Shown: positions 36,588-48,184 of the stretch, one piece after another
How positions within the stretch are numbered: position 1 is the stretch's first letter
How the letters are laid out: every line of letters starts with the position of its first letter
DNA from: Eumeta japonica
Taxonomy: Eukaryota > Arthropoda > Insecta > Lepidoptera > Psychidae
Direction: 5' to 3'
NCBI GenBank assembly: GCA_005406025.1
Contig: BGZK01001271.1
Coordinates: 1-64,000, forward strand
DNA length: 64,000 nt
Notes under the pieces: model-generated
The model's input: the letters and a program-made list of their open reading frames with translations, nothing else
Told to the model about the DNA's origin: nothing
Database searches by the model: none
Made by a program: the position numbers and the translations under genes

Positions 36588-37530
36588 ATAGCTTTTGCCC
36601 GCGGCTCCGCTTGCATGGAAATACAATTAATTCTCCATTTTTTATATCAAGTAAAGTTGCTATCAACGATAGTAATCCGATCCCGTCTTAGATTTAAGGT
36701 TCAATCGCTCTCGATTACGATGTCGATCGCGATTGCGATATTGATTCCGGTTCATTGTGAATTATTGCACAGAGACATATTAGGGGGAGATATAAAATAT
36801 AAATACATATAGTCCAGAAAATGATCTATTTGGTTGATTTTCAATCAAATCCGTCCAACCGTTTATGCGTGATAATTTACATACAGTCAAACATCAACAC
36901 AAATAATTAGCTTTGTACTATTATAATATTGGGATATAATACTGAAAAAGACGCAGTGTGAAAACCCTCTAATCCGTTTCAATCTACTTTGAATTTCTTA
37001 TCATTAATTTTATTATTAATCATATAATTACAATCCGATTGTAATTATATGATTTGGCACTGTCTCTTAGTTTCGCTTCCGCTATACTTCACCCTCTCAC
37101 ACCATATCCCGTCTCCCTCTCAATCCTCATCGCCTACTCTTAACACCGCTCGTTCTCTAAACGAAGCAAAACAATAAGCATGGCCGACAAAAAAAAATAA
37201 GTGACTATTATTATTATTTTTTTCCAAACTTTATCAAAATTGGTTGTCAATGTTGAGTTATAAGTAGATATACAGACAAACAGACTGAAATATAAACAAA
37301 CAATGATTTATATTTGAGAAAATTGTGTGCTCTGTTAGTAAACTGATGTTCAAAAAACTCAGTATAACTATTGTTGAGCCACGAAAAACCACACAAACGA
37401 ACGGACAGACAAACAAACAAAAAGTACGTCCTTCCCCAGGACTGAAACTATTTCTATACCGAATTACATCTAAATAGGTTTAAGCGTGAAGAGGTAACAG
37501 ACAGACACACTTTCGTATCTATAATCTTAA
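36588..37530 (-). repeat. Dispersed repeat family 2, minus copy
   Basis: On the minus strand it starts with ACGAAAGTGTGTCTGTCTGT, continues TACCTCTTCACGCTTAAACC and ends with CCGCGGGCAAAAGCTA, about 940 bases in all. This head and tail are typical of a very abundant lepidopteran repeat. A plus copy lies at 56.42-57.05 kb, and both contain the internal phrase GAGCGGTGTTA(A/G)AGT(A/G)GGCG. A plus-strand frame of 98 codons (36516-36812) overlaps the tail and is probably chance. A pyrimidine-rich GATC block at 36677-36752 is embedded near the tail. Confidence 0.65.
37018..37054. repeat. Perfect 17-base palindrome inside the family 2 repeat
   Basis: The arms AATCATATAATTACAAT and ATTGTAATTATATGATT flank the centre CCG. 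The pairing is perfect. The equivalent position of the copy at 56.9 kb is not palindromic, so it is private to this copy or has been lost there. Confidence 0.85.
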
Positions 37531-39184
37531 TTTAGATTTATTATTTTAACAATGTACTAAAATTGATTTTTTGTCATAAACGGTGTCAACGAGATGTCTC
37601 GTTGTAATAATCGTTATACATTTCTTTTATCGATATATCGTTTTTCATTAATGATTAATATTCTACCTAATTTTTATTATTAATCCTTAATTAAGTTATT
37701 TTTCTTTTACTGCATTGAGTTACGCTTTCGGTAACGATTGTTAAAATTGTCTTTCAAAGCAGTAAAATTCTGGGTTTATCATTCGATTTTAGGAATGGTA
37801 TTGAGTTAAACTACAACAATTATTTTTCAGATTATTAGAACCTGCTATACAGGTTTATCACAAAATTTTATCACAGCTTTATTATAAATTTTGGCAATTT
37901 AAGTGAAAATGGCTTTTAACCAATGTAATGTAAGTCGTTATAAAATTTAAATGATTATTTGAAACGAAACATGTAGAAGAAAGATGAAGATGATTTTCTA
38001 AAACCTGTTCAATGATATTTCATTTGACACAGTTCGTCGACTTTCAATTTTTTCCTTTTACAATAGAGCTTCTGGATTTTAACTACTGTTATGTCTTTAG
38101 TGACACTCACAAGATAAAGACAAACAGCTTGACGAAAAAATGATGAAAGTCGGCCCACGCGCTTGGTCTCTAGAACGCATTAAACACGTTACGCTCTTTT
38201 GCGACGCGGAGTTGGGCAAGAAATTAAGTACCCTCTTTAAATTATCTTGTTTTCTTTTTTTTGTAATCATCACTTTTATATATACGTATTTTTTTCTGAC
38301 ACATACAGTTTTTTAAGTACGATTACAAACATTATCAGTAAAAAAAAAAAGTGTGTGTGTATTAGTGTACACACGTAAGAAGTGAAACTTCTTTATGACA
38401 TCATTTTTCGAAAATGATTTACTATTTACAACTTCACAGAAATTGGTTGAATAAAGCTAAATTAGATAAAGTTTATGCAAAAGGCTTTTATTATCATATA
38501 GACATGGATACAAAAATAATACAATTATTTCACCTTTCTGCTACTAAGATTATAGCATTTCATTAATTATAATAGAATTATTACTATTATTGTTATCGTT
38601 ATTATATATTTTGTAATTAATGGCTTAACTCACTGATATTTACAATCAAAAACTAAGGTTAACCTGAAATAACCTTAAAAATGTAACTACTCAAAACGGG
38701 CCGCAAATTACATTGGAGACATTTATCTACTCCGCTGGAGAAAGTATACTTCGAATCACGTGGTAGGGATAAGAAAAGATGGCGCGTAACGGAAAAATGT
38801 GACGCGTAACGAAAAATGTTACACTAAATTTTTTTCCAACCCTGATAAAAAAGTTTCACTTCAAAAAACAGTAAAACATTATTATGTACATATTTTATAT
38901 CATAAAAATTATTAAACGGAAACCGATGATAAAAAATATTATTAAAGCACTTGTTCACATTAATACATAAAACGAATCCTTGGTACCATGTACTATACAA
39001 AAAATATAGTAAATATTTAACATTTATTTTTACTTTGAGAAGTATCTTCTCGATTCAAACGCTAGTAGTTATCGTCCAGCGACCGTAAAACCGTTCCTCA
39101 AACCTTTTTACTGACAACAGCAGCAGTCATTATGGTTCCCGACTGGTTCCCGAGATCTAGAACTTATCTTGACACGCAATACGT
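37531..39184. other. No gene seen; small tandem duplication
   Basis: AT-rich DNA. A GC-richer patch at about 38145-38215 has the look of a conserved element. At 38782-38820 the unit GCGCGTAACGGAAAAATGT is followed by a near copy, GACGCGTAACGAAAAATGTT. This GCGTAACG motif occurs in lepidopteran transposon ends, but I see no element around it. Confidence 0.4.
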
Positions 39185-39540
39185 TTAAAATATAAGAGTA
39201 AGTATTACGTTAGAATTATTCAACTTCGTTCCTACTTCTGCTTCCGTCGTATTTCCGCTCGCGGGAAATACCATTTTAATAGCCGTCGTTCTACCACCGT
39301 ACGATTCATGCACAATATTCTGACACGTACGGTGCTGCTCTGAAATGGTGTCATCAGCGGTATTCCCAACGACGTTTGACAAGAGGGTCTTCAAGGAAAG
39401 AGCGGGTACCTATTCACAAGGCCGGCAACGCACAAGCCACCCCTCTGTCGGGTGTCTATGGCCGACATTGACCATCTATTTTCCAATGTCTCACATGCTC
39501 GTTTCCCCTCGTAAATCTCATTAAAAACGTATTTTATTAG
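39185..39540 (+). mobile_element. 3' end of a Jockey/CR1-like LINE
   Basis: On the plus strand the broken frames give a block like SAVFPTTFDKRVFKERA followed by TYSQGRQRT. This is the usual C-terminus of several insect non-LTR polymerases (LPSAVFP..YD..FKKRAY..LKGRQR). The nucleotide tail GCGGGTACCTATTCACAAGG, then CCGGCAACGCACAAGCC, then CTATGGCCGAC is the familiar lepidopteran form of this 3' end. At least one frameshift and a stop interrupt the reading frame. The minus-strand frame of 69 codons here is a shadow. The exact clade is uncertain. Confidence 0.8.
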
Positions 39541-39900
39541 ATTCTTTTTTTTCTTGCGACTTAATAATACACTGTCGCAACGCTTCTTAATGTATGCTGA
39601 TTTTTTCCATTAACGACGACCAGTTCTTTCAATATTTACGCCGAAAACACTTAAGTTCGCAAATAACTTATCGCAAAGATGGTAATATGAAATGAACATA
39701 TTTGGACAATACGAAATACCTCAAAAATGAAGCGTCGTAAAAGCAAAAAAAATCCACTACTCTCACACACTGTAACAAATAGAAATCTATCATAGGCTAT
39801 CTATTTTGCAGGTACCGAAATCGTGTCACGTAATCATAATTATTTAACGTAACTATTGCCTATAACAATAGTCGAATGCGAACCATCAGTCGTCAACGAA
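39541..39900. other. No gene seen
   Basis: AT-rich DNA between the LINE end and a GC-rich island. No feature was recognised. Confidence 0.5.
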
Positions 39901-40320
39901 GAAGAATTGGAAGCTTTCGAAGGAGCACCTTCGTAACGAGCTATCGTGAGGCGCCTCACCGCAGACGGGCGGCTAACGAGACGCGTCGGATTTCATATAA
40001 CGGCGCGAGCGTCGCCCGTCGGCCAACTGAATTATTCAGGAAAAATTGAAAGTGAAGCCATCGGAATGGATGAAACAAGTGAACGATGCGTCGGGGGGCG
40101 ACCGGTGTATATTGAAAATCGTCTAGGTTTTTGCCGCCCGACGAGCGGATCCGACGCCCCGACAACTACATACGTATTATATTATCCGCTTTATGCCGTC
40201 TCCGAGATAAGTAGTTTATTATTGTCGTCACCGTTGAAAGCTATAAGGATCTGGTGGAAAGCTTTTCTAAACGACGTGTTTATTTCTAGTAGTGAATCCT
40301 TTACCTAAGCCGGGGAAATG
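39901..40320 (+). other. GC-rich island with an 80-codon frame, unknown
   Basis: A CpG-rich block with a long open stretch on the plus strand (39946-40308, 120 codons). Its first bases are GTG, and the first ATG is near 40067, leaving about 80 codons that begin MDETSERCVGGRPVYIENRLG. No family is recognised. A minus-strand frame also spans part of it, as expected in GC-rich DNA. It may be an exon, an alternative promoter or a conserved element. Confidence 0.25.
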
Positions 40321-41325
40321 ATGACTTATTCGCTTTAATTTTGCGACCGCTCTATGTTATGTTCAGCCATTCCAAGTGTGTAAAATGACAGTTTTCTGTT
40401 AAATAAAAGCACTATTTAGTAAATTTGAGCAGTATTATTCCGTTCACATAATAAATTTCAATATTTTTCTGTACTTTAATCAGATTCTAGTATTCGTATT
40501 GCTTTTGATTTTGATCACAATCGCAGTACGGAGTCCGATGTTAGTTCCCATTTCAGCAAAAATTCCGATACTTGTAGTCCCAGACCCAGATAATAGTCCA
40601 ACATCCAGGTACTAATTTCTTCTATTTCGGCCGGTAACTCATAAAATACTTCAGGAAATTGTATCGTGAAGCCTCGCGATCGTCAGCTGCGGATTTGTGA
40701 GATGCACACACATAAAAAAACAATTTAATAAACAATATTACTTGTATAAATTAACATTTATTATCTTCTCTTTAATGATAATTGCAATTCTCGTGCATAT
40801 CTACTTTAGGGAACGTGCACATGGATCAATATAGTCGTTTTTTTTTTCTCATCAAAATCGAGCGTATATTGAAATTTTAATTTAGTACTTCTAAAATTTG
40901 GTATAGGAAGAGTTGCACACCATTCATAGCTAGTGCAAGTGAATGTCATCAAATACATAATTATGAATATGTTGTTGAATATATGTATGCATCAATGGGT
41001 CATGTGTACTAAAAAGAAATTTACTTAAACCTGTGTTTTGATGTGTTGACTAGTATTCTTCGAAGGAATATGATGAACTTGTAGACGGAATGTCAATTTC
41101 TTTTATAATTTGAAATGCAATATTTAATGTTTTGGACTAAGTACTCCTTCCGTATACTTTTCGCTAATAATTTTTTCGATTTCAACTTTGCATTTGTAAA
41201 TATAGAATCAAACTTTATTAACACTAACACGATCTCGTTGCCAGTCTCGTGCCTTATACCTATTAGCTTACTGAAAAAAAAGGCAAAATTTCAAGCACCC
41301 GAAACCGACGAGCTTGCATGAAATA
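40321..41325. other. No gene seen; one degenerate GATC-type block
   Basis: The part at 40482-40612 has the TTCCGAT / AGTCC / CCCAGATAATAGTCC style of the short-period arrays. The remainder is AT-rich and featureless. A 68-codon frame at 41115-41321 has no recognisable motif. Confidence 0.45.
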
Positions 41326-41329
41326 ATTG

Positions 41330-41420
41330 GCAGGTGTCAGCGAAGCAAGAGAGATATAAAGATTGTACCATGTGGTATTCTGTTACCTTATGCATCGTTG
41401 TGGGAGATGGATGAGTTTTA
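41330..41420 (+). mobile_element. Short 3' fragment of the same LINE as at 31 kb
   Basis: GTCAGCGAAGCAAGAGAGAT followed by AAAGATTGTACCATGTGGTA corresponds to the SEAREICKDRTMW end of the LINE polymerase, with a one-base frame break. The fragment is under 100 bases and has lost its tail. Confidence 0.75.
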
Positions 41421-41760
41421 AAAATAAAATAAATGTGTTAACGAGCATTTATTTTACCACACAGCAATGTGGGCGTTGATTGAAATATTTAATGACAATT
41501 ATTGAAACATACGTAAGTGATAATGAGCCTTTTCGAGTACGATATAAGTACAGTAGTTACTTTTACCAAACTCACATGCGATTTGTCTTGGCATTCAATG
41601 TTCTGTTTGAATTTTTGATTGTATTATGTTTCCTTAAGGATGACAATTCGTATACAAAGTGTATCGCCTATCGATGAACGCATATCCAACCGGCTAACTT
41701 TTGTTATGTACGCAATACTATATTAATCGATATTACATCGTTATATGCTTATTTAATTAT
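41421..41760. other. No gene seen
   Basis: AT-rich sequence with a 65-codon frame of no recognisable content. Confidence 0.5.
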
Positions 41761-42040
41761 TTGATGTTTCTTCGATAGCGTAACGCGGCATCAAATCGAG
41801 ACATCATAGCAACTGTACAGATTAAGCGCGTTAAAGAAACTTGCGGACCGATCGAATGAAGCGAGTAAACTTCGCCGGTGGCCGATGAACTCTGTGCTAT
41901 GTAGATCCGTATCGTGGCCCTCGTCACAATAGAACTAAGTACGGTTAGTTATCTGAGCCAGGCGGCCTGAAATTATACCCGCTATCGGTGATCGCTTCTA
42001 ACCACGACAAAACGCACCAGGGCCGGCGTCGTGACACGAA
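41761..42040. other. GC-rich island, function unknown
   Basis: A CpG-rich block with GCGTAACGCGGC, CTTCGCCGGTGGCCG and CCAGGGCCGGCGTCGTGAC. No long frame crosses it. It looks more like a conserved regulatory element than an exon. Confidence 0.3.
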
Positions 42041-44330
42041 AACGCAATGAAAGCAAATTTGTATTTAGACGTTTAAAAAAATAAACATGCGATTTGTTCT
42101 AATGGAATTACATTAAACAGGCGCATGTGATAAAATTATTAAATCACTAGACAAAATATAACCAAGTTCAAGAATTAGTCTTTCTTTTCCATGTTCCTGT
42201 TCAGTCAAGAAATATTTAATTGTAAATAAAAAGCATTCAATATGAAATATTCAATATGAAACTTATAAATTATTCAATATGAAACCTTTCAATAACAAAT
42301 TATTATTTATCGAAGATTTTAATGCAACAAATATTTGTATTAAAATCTTTTGGTTTTGTTTGTATATATATGTACAGTATGTAATGTTTGTAAATATTGT
42401 TTCAATATTTTATATAAAATTACAAATTAAAAAATATTTTTGTCTATCACAATTTGTTTTGAACTCTGGGTTATCGAATGTTAACGTATAATAAAAATAT
42501 TAATTTGAGTGAAAATCTTATTTTTAATATTCCTTGTCAAAGCATAGACGGAGAGAGAAAAAATATAAAATTATCATTAATTTTTTTTAAATTTTTTGTA
42601 CATGATTAACAAAGTCTCATTTTGACTGTATTAATGAAAATTCATAAAAGGCGAATTAATACAATTATATACGCAATAACTACTACGCAGCATGTTAGGA
42701 GTTAACGCACAAAAATATAGACAATATTAATGCACACAACGCAAGCGCACAACTGATGGTACCCTACCGCGATTGACGCGACACGAGCGACCACTTTGTA
42801 CAAAGATGTTTCACTCTACACGCCTCTGTATTCAGCCCACGTTTTTTTAACGCTTGACCACTGAAATGGCGGCCGGAATCGGTAGAAAAGTCCATATATT
42901 CATTTAGAATACAGACTGTATTGATCTGCACTATGGTATTAAAAATCAAACTACTGTGATGTACACAAAATCCGCATTATACAGTGTGTAAATTAGCAGC
43001 ACCGCTCCATTTTTACTGAGCATCATACTCTAATTATTACAATAAGAGCAATAAAAGTAAATAAAAATAAACAACTTTTTGCTGATTATATTACTAACCG
43101 AACCAACCTGTATCTATTTCTTTGTACGGCGTTGTTTGTTATTTTGTTAATTGTCTAGTTTTCCAGAAATAAACCTATAAATAACGTGAATCTTTGTACC
43201 TAATTTGTAATTTCTTTGTGATTTGACATCGACGGTCTTAACAAGCACACGATTTAGTAACGAATTGTGACCAAAGCGCACGCGCAATCAAGCGGTATTA
43301 ATGACACAGGTCGCGTGATTTACTTTTCATATTATATTATTAACGTGTATTTTATGGATCAGACTACCGTTTTAAAACGTAATAACAAAGATTAAATAAG
43401 AGTGTTATATTTATTACGGAGAAAAATGACGCGGTGACAGTTAAAGTGATGTAAAACGTTATTCTTCCACAAAGAAATGAATGTTATTACTATAAAAAAT
43501 GTTTTGATCTGAATTGGAATGATTTATATGGATTTAACTAGGTAAATAAATGGCTAAACATTTTTTTTATTAATCTTTGTTATTCGGTCTTCTATAGAAA
43601 ATAAATTACATTTTGTTAATATGCATATAATTGCTTTATTATATTAAGCTTTTTTTTTTAATGTCATGTTGAATATCTGCAATGAAAAATGTCAATACCT
43701 ACGATATTGAATCCCGTTCTTATCAAAGCAATATAATGCATAGCAAATAAATTCCTTGCAGGGCCCTGGCATTGGTAGTTTGCTTATTTAAGTGCAATTC
43801 AAATAAAGGCTTTACGTGAAGAAGCTATCTGAAGAATTTTTTCTATACGGGAAATAATATTTTTCTATGAATACGATCATAAATGAACACATTGAGAAAT
43901 TATTTTATGTTAGATGTGAATTTGAATGTTGGAAGAAGACGATTACAGAGTGTAGGTTTTGGCGATAAGAAAAATAAATTTTGAAAAAAAAATTAAAACC
44001 ACCTTCAAAACCATAGTCAAACAATTATTGCAAAAGATTCTACTTTTCTCAAATTTTCTTTTTATTTCATATTATTTCAATTGTATTGATTTAATTTATA
44101 AATTTTCTCAAAACTATTTTTGGAGTCGATCCCCACTAAAGATTAATGTTTTAGAAGATCTTTTTTTAGCCAATATTTAACGTTTCATATTTATGTTTAT
44201 AAATTGTGTGTTATTTTGCTTTGTTTTAACTGGCACGGACTCCAAAAACCTCTAATTAGTTGCTTTTGAAGTCTGTCTAAACAATTATTTAAATAGATTT
44301 TTGAAAGTGGTGTTTGTTCTCTTGTAAAAT
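42041..44330. other. No gene seen; small tandem and GC patches
   Basis: ATTCAATATGAAA occurs three times at 42235-42247, 42249-42261 and 42272-42284. GC-richer patches lie at about 42765-42880 (with ATGGCGGCCGGAATCGG) and 43225-43320 (GACATCGACGGTC, GCGCACGCGC). The minus-strand frame of 61 codons at 42764-42949 is not recognisable. The rest is AT-rich. Confidence 0.45.
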
Positions 44331-44339
44331 TATATATCA

Positions 44340-44425
44340 AATATGTATATGAATATCAAATATGATTAGGATACGTGATAGATGATATGTGATATGTGCT
44401 ATGTGATATGCGATATTATAATGCA
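44340..44425 (+). repeat. GATATGT-type heptamer repeat
   Basis: Variants of GATATGT (GATACGT, GATATGC, CTATGT) follow each other just outside the left arm of the long inverted repeat. Confidence 0.65.
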
Positions 44426-44433
44426 TATATAAC

Positions 44434-46601
44434 ATATAACTCTCTTATATAAAAACTTTTGCCTTCCATCAATAATAAAATTGTAGATGAAGTACTGATA
44501 CCTTTAGTATGCGAGTCTGTCCTAAGACTATTTATTACATTTCTAGATGGTAAACATTTGCTCCTAAAACACAATATTTTATCCTCATGAGTAGCATTTT
44601 TAGGAAACTGTAAAATTCATTTCTTTAACCAGATTTTTCTTGAAACTGCATAGATTCCTCTTCTTTGGAATCAGATAATTCTTTGTTATCAATTTAAGCT
44701 GTGATTCCACAATTATGATTAAAAGAAACCGTACTCCGGAAACAAAATGTATATTTTAAATTATAAACATGAGACAAAACGGCAATTTTATAATAAATTC
44801 ATGTTATTTAATGGATTTTAAGCTTCTAAACTGCATTTGACATTTTACTAAGACTTATAAAACTCTCGTATACGTAATGATTTTACGCGCCAGAAATACT
44901 ATTATAATAAGAAAAATTTGCCACAATAAGTTATAATTTCAACATTGAAAATATTTAAGAAAAATTGAAAAATTGTATTAAACAGTGCATTGAACATTTA
45001 TGTTCATTTCGTCTTTGTTTTCGAAAAATAATATGTTTTTCTTATAAAATCGATTAAAATGGTATATGGCTTACTAATTTTAAGTGTCTACGGAATATCA
45101 CTTAAAGAATTACAAATACATGACATAAAACCCCTTATCTTCTATTGCTATTTACATACGTAGAAAAGCCTCTCCGCGCTTTCGAATTGCGCTAGTTTGA
45201 CACAGTTATATATTTATTTACTAATTTTATTCATTATTTTACAACAAACAACTCGGCTTAAAATACGTTTTCACGTAAAAAATAAACACGTCTTCACTAA
45301 TTTTATGTTAATCCATTAATTAATTAATGTGGTCGTAGTGGTGTATTCTGATTTCATATTTGTGTCAACAATAAGCCGTTACGTAACCCGCGGCAATCAT
45401 GTTAAATCAAAACGATCGGATCGGTGTCGTTATGACGTCAAAATTACGTCACGTCGAGGCGCTTTGACGCCGCGCGCTCTCGCCCGAACTAATCATTTTA
45501 GCGTCGTGTTGATGCCGACTCGATTGTTTTTACACGATATCGTTGTATCAGTTTCGTTCGGACGCACGCTCCTTTCTCATAATCTCCTTGAGGTACGAGA
45601 CAAATGTGCTTTTAAATTTCGTTTTATGTATTTTGTTAGTCGTGTCTTTCATAGGTGTTTCTGGTTTCATTCATTGAATAGAGTTTGTTAGACGTTATGT
45701 TTCAATAGTTTAATTATTTCAGTATCTAATAATATTAATAGTGTGTGGAGTGAATAATGATTGTTATTAACGTATTTTTTCCTCTTTTTGAGCTCTAGAC
45801 TGAAGTCGAGGGTCAGGGTTAGATAACTTGCATATGTGATAAAATCTTTTTGAAAGTCTAATATCTAAACCGGCTCTTATTTTTGACTTATTATTATAAA
45901 CCAAGAGAACTGAAAAAATATCGTTTATCGCGTCTGCTTAGAAGCAAACCGTAGATTTATAATTAAAAGAAAACTATTGTGCGATCAACTGATATCGTTG
46001 TGGAAATTTCTAGACTTAAAATTGTTACCATGAAGCCTTTTATTTTCGATATTAGAATTTTTTTCATTTATTTTTAAACGTTGTTTGTTGTTAAAACAAA
46101 GTTCAAAAAATATATTAAAATACTGCAGAGGGTAATTGATTTACATAATTTGAAATGTTTGAAGATTTTAAAACCAAATGTAACAAGTCGACGAAAAATC
46201 TGAAAAACCGTCGAATCTACAGGCTAGCCTTCAAACTAGCCTGGGACTCAATGGACACTCCCATCTCCTTCGAAATCATCAATGTGTTGCTGGTTTCTTA
46301 AGTAGGAATAAAATATCTGACGGAGGAAGAAGTGGACTGAAGGAGAGGGAAGGGAGATGATAAGGGGAGGTTGTGAGGTGGGGATACCGATTTTTACCAG
46401 AAAGTATGAAACATGCAAAAGCAACCTTTGGTGATTCTATTCTTCACGTTATGGACTTTATTTGTCAGTCGCCGTTATACGATTTATTATCTTTTATAAC
46501 AGAAAAGAAGATATCAAAGATACCTCATTTTTGAATAGAGATTTACGTTTTGAATGCAAACAGAATCTATTTAAATCTTTAAATTTTCTACGTCCATTAA
46601 T
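44434..46601 (+). repeat. Left arm of a 2.17-kb inverted repeat
   Basis: This arm matches the complement of 48185-50351 almost base for base. In a stretch of about 560 bases that I compared closely (about 45590-46150) I count roughly a dozen differences, and in the innermost 160 bases only two. The inner edge is sharp at CCATTAAT (46594-46601). The outer edge near ATATAACTCTC is fuzzier. The arm contains a CpG-rich promoter-like block and a frame of about 120 codons (45329-45691) that lacks an ATG start. It also has a 72-codon frame (46462-46680) that runs into the spacer. None of these peptides is recognisable. Confidence 0.93.
45420..45600 (+). promoter_or_regulatory. CRE plus initiator-like block in the left arm, facing the spacer
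   Basis: TGACGTCA lies at 45433-45440, followed by TTACGTCACG and a GC-rich segment. TATCAGTTTCGTTCGGACGC then occurs with an initiator-like TCAGTTT at 45548-45554. The layout resembles the candidate promoter at 15.1 kb, which also has TGACGTCA upstream and a TCAGTT core. Transcription from here would run into the spacer and the opposite arm. In the right arm the CRE is intact but TCAGTTT has become TCGGTTT. Confidence 0.4.
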
Positions 46602-48184
46602 CCACCAAATGTCAGCCATTTTTCATGGGGCTTATATGGGATTCTTGAGCAGTAAACTCCAAAAAAAAAAGCATAAATAATATGATTTTATTTGTGAAGA
46701 AGGAATTTATCGTAGTAAATATGCTATGAATGAATTCGTTACTCGATGTGGCCCCGTAGCAAACAAACAGACTTTTATAACTACTTAACATAATTACTTT
46801 CCCTTGAGAGGCAACAGGTAGATATTGTTATTGCCGATATTAAGCTTTTATCACCAAAATACTACCTAAACGAAAGCTGCTGATTGTTTCGCTAGTCTCA
46901 AACTATCGAATAGTTTAAGGTTAGCTAGAAGATAATACAAAGAACTTGCTTTGGTAATTATTTTTGAGATTACCAGTGGATATATTTACTGAAAACGTGT
47001 TTTGAGGTCTTAGAAAAAAAATTACTAATTTCAAGGAAGAATAGCATAGTACTAAGTACCATAACCATTTAGATTTTTGATGAATTTTGATGGATATATT
47101 TTACCTTCAAAAAGATTTGGACCTATATGACGTTTGCCAACCGATGACAATAATTAGAGGCGATCAATAAATATTCAATTTAAAAACCTTCCCAATAACC
47201 TTGCTAAATTAACCCATGGGGGCTAATCTTAAAGTAAACACGAATTTTAAAGTAAACAAGAAATATACAGGTAAGCATGTGATCCTTATGGATTTGAGTA
47301 ACCGATGTTTTATATTTTTGTGACTAAAATTTTGGACAAAAATAATTTAAATCACTGAATAGAACACTGAACTCCTAAACCGTTTGATTGCTTATAATAA
47401 CATTTTTAATTTGAGTACGTCTGCAGATAGTTCAGATTCACAAGTGGAGCCGTAGGAGGCGCTACGAATGGGTTAAGAATTATTGTATTATCCCAAATTC
47501 TGACCTCCTACTAATCCATTCTTTCTTAAAATGTAAACTGACCTTTAAAATATACTTAGAATTTCATGACTTTTGAAGAATAATTTGTAATTTTTGTATT
47601 GGTTTTATAAGTTTAGATATACCATTTTCAAAAAATGTTAAAATAAAGTTTTTTTCTGAATAACTTTCAAATTTGAAACCGAATCGACTATTAGAATTCT
47701 GTCTCATTTTTAAGCTTGAAAAGCTGGTCGAATACCATAATTTCAATTTGAATTTATGAATTCGTTCCTGAAATACAGTTATCATTTTTTTAAATGTGCT
47801 CTTTTGAAAAACAGCTTTCATACATGTACTTGGATCAATTTTGTAGTTCTATCACATTTTATGACTTCAAGAAGCCGCTTCGAATATCATAGAAACGGGA
47901 ACAAAATCGGTTAATTCGATAAGATATATCATTACCGAAAAATCTTCAGGGTTTTTTCCAAAACATACTTTCAAACTTGTAGTGAAGGTGACGCAATGAT
48001 AAATTATTAATGTGACGTGGAGTAGCTGCGCGTAACACGCGCACACCGCGTTACTGCAAACTAAAGCACGAGCGCGTTCCCTTATTTTGAAAAGGTCGTA
48101 TGTGACAAAACAGATTTTGCACTCAAAATTAAAACTAAAATGAATTTCGAAAAATCTAACTGGCATTTGAAAGTGTTTATATGA
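46602..48184. other. Spacer of the long inverted repeat
   Basis: These 1583 bases are not duplicated. The part at about 47560-47960 has phrases like family 1 repeats (for example GAAACGGGAACAAAATCGGT followed by TTCGATAAGATATATC) and is probably a diverged copy. A minus-strand frame of 85 codons (47564-47821) is a by-product of that repeat, and one of 99 codons at 47867-48166 has no recognisable motif. No transposase or other gene was found. Confidence 0.6.

Noticed and set aside
45329..45691. A 120-codon frame in the left arm of the inverted repeat
   Set aside because: It begins with GTG rather than ATG, has no recognisable domain, and covers a CpG-rich promoter-like block where open frames arise easily. 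The right-arm copy is shorter. It is kept only as part of the repeat.
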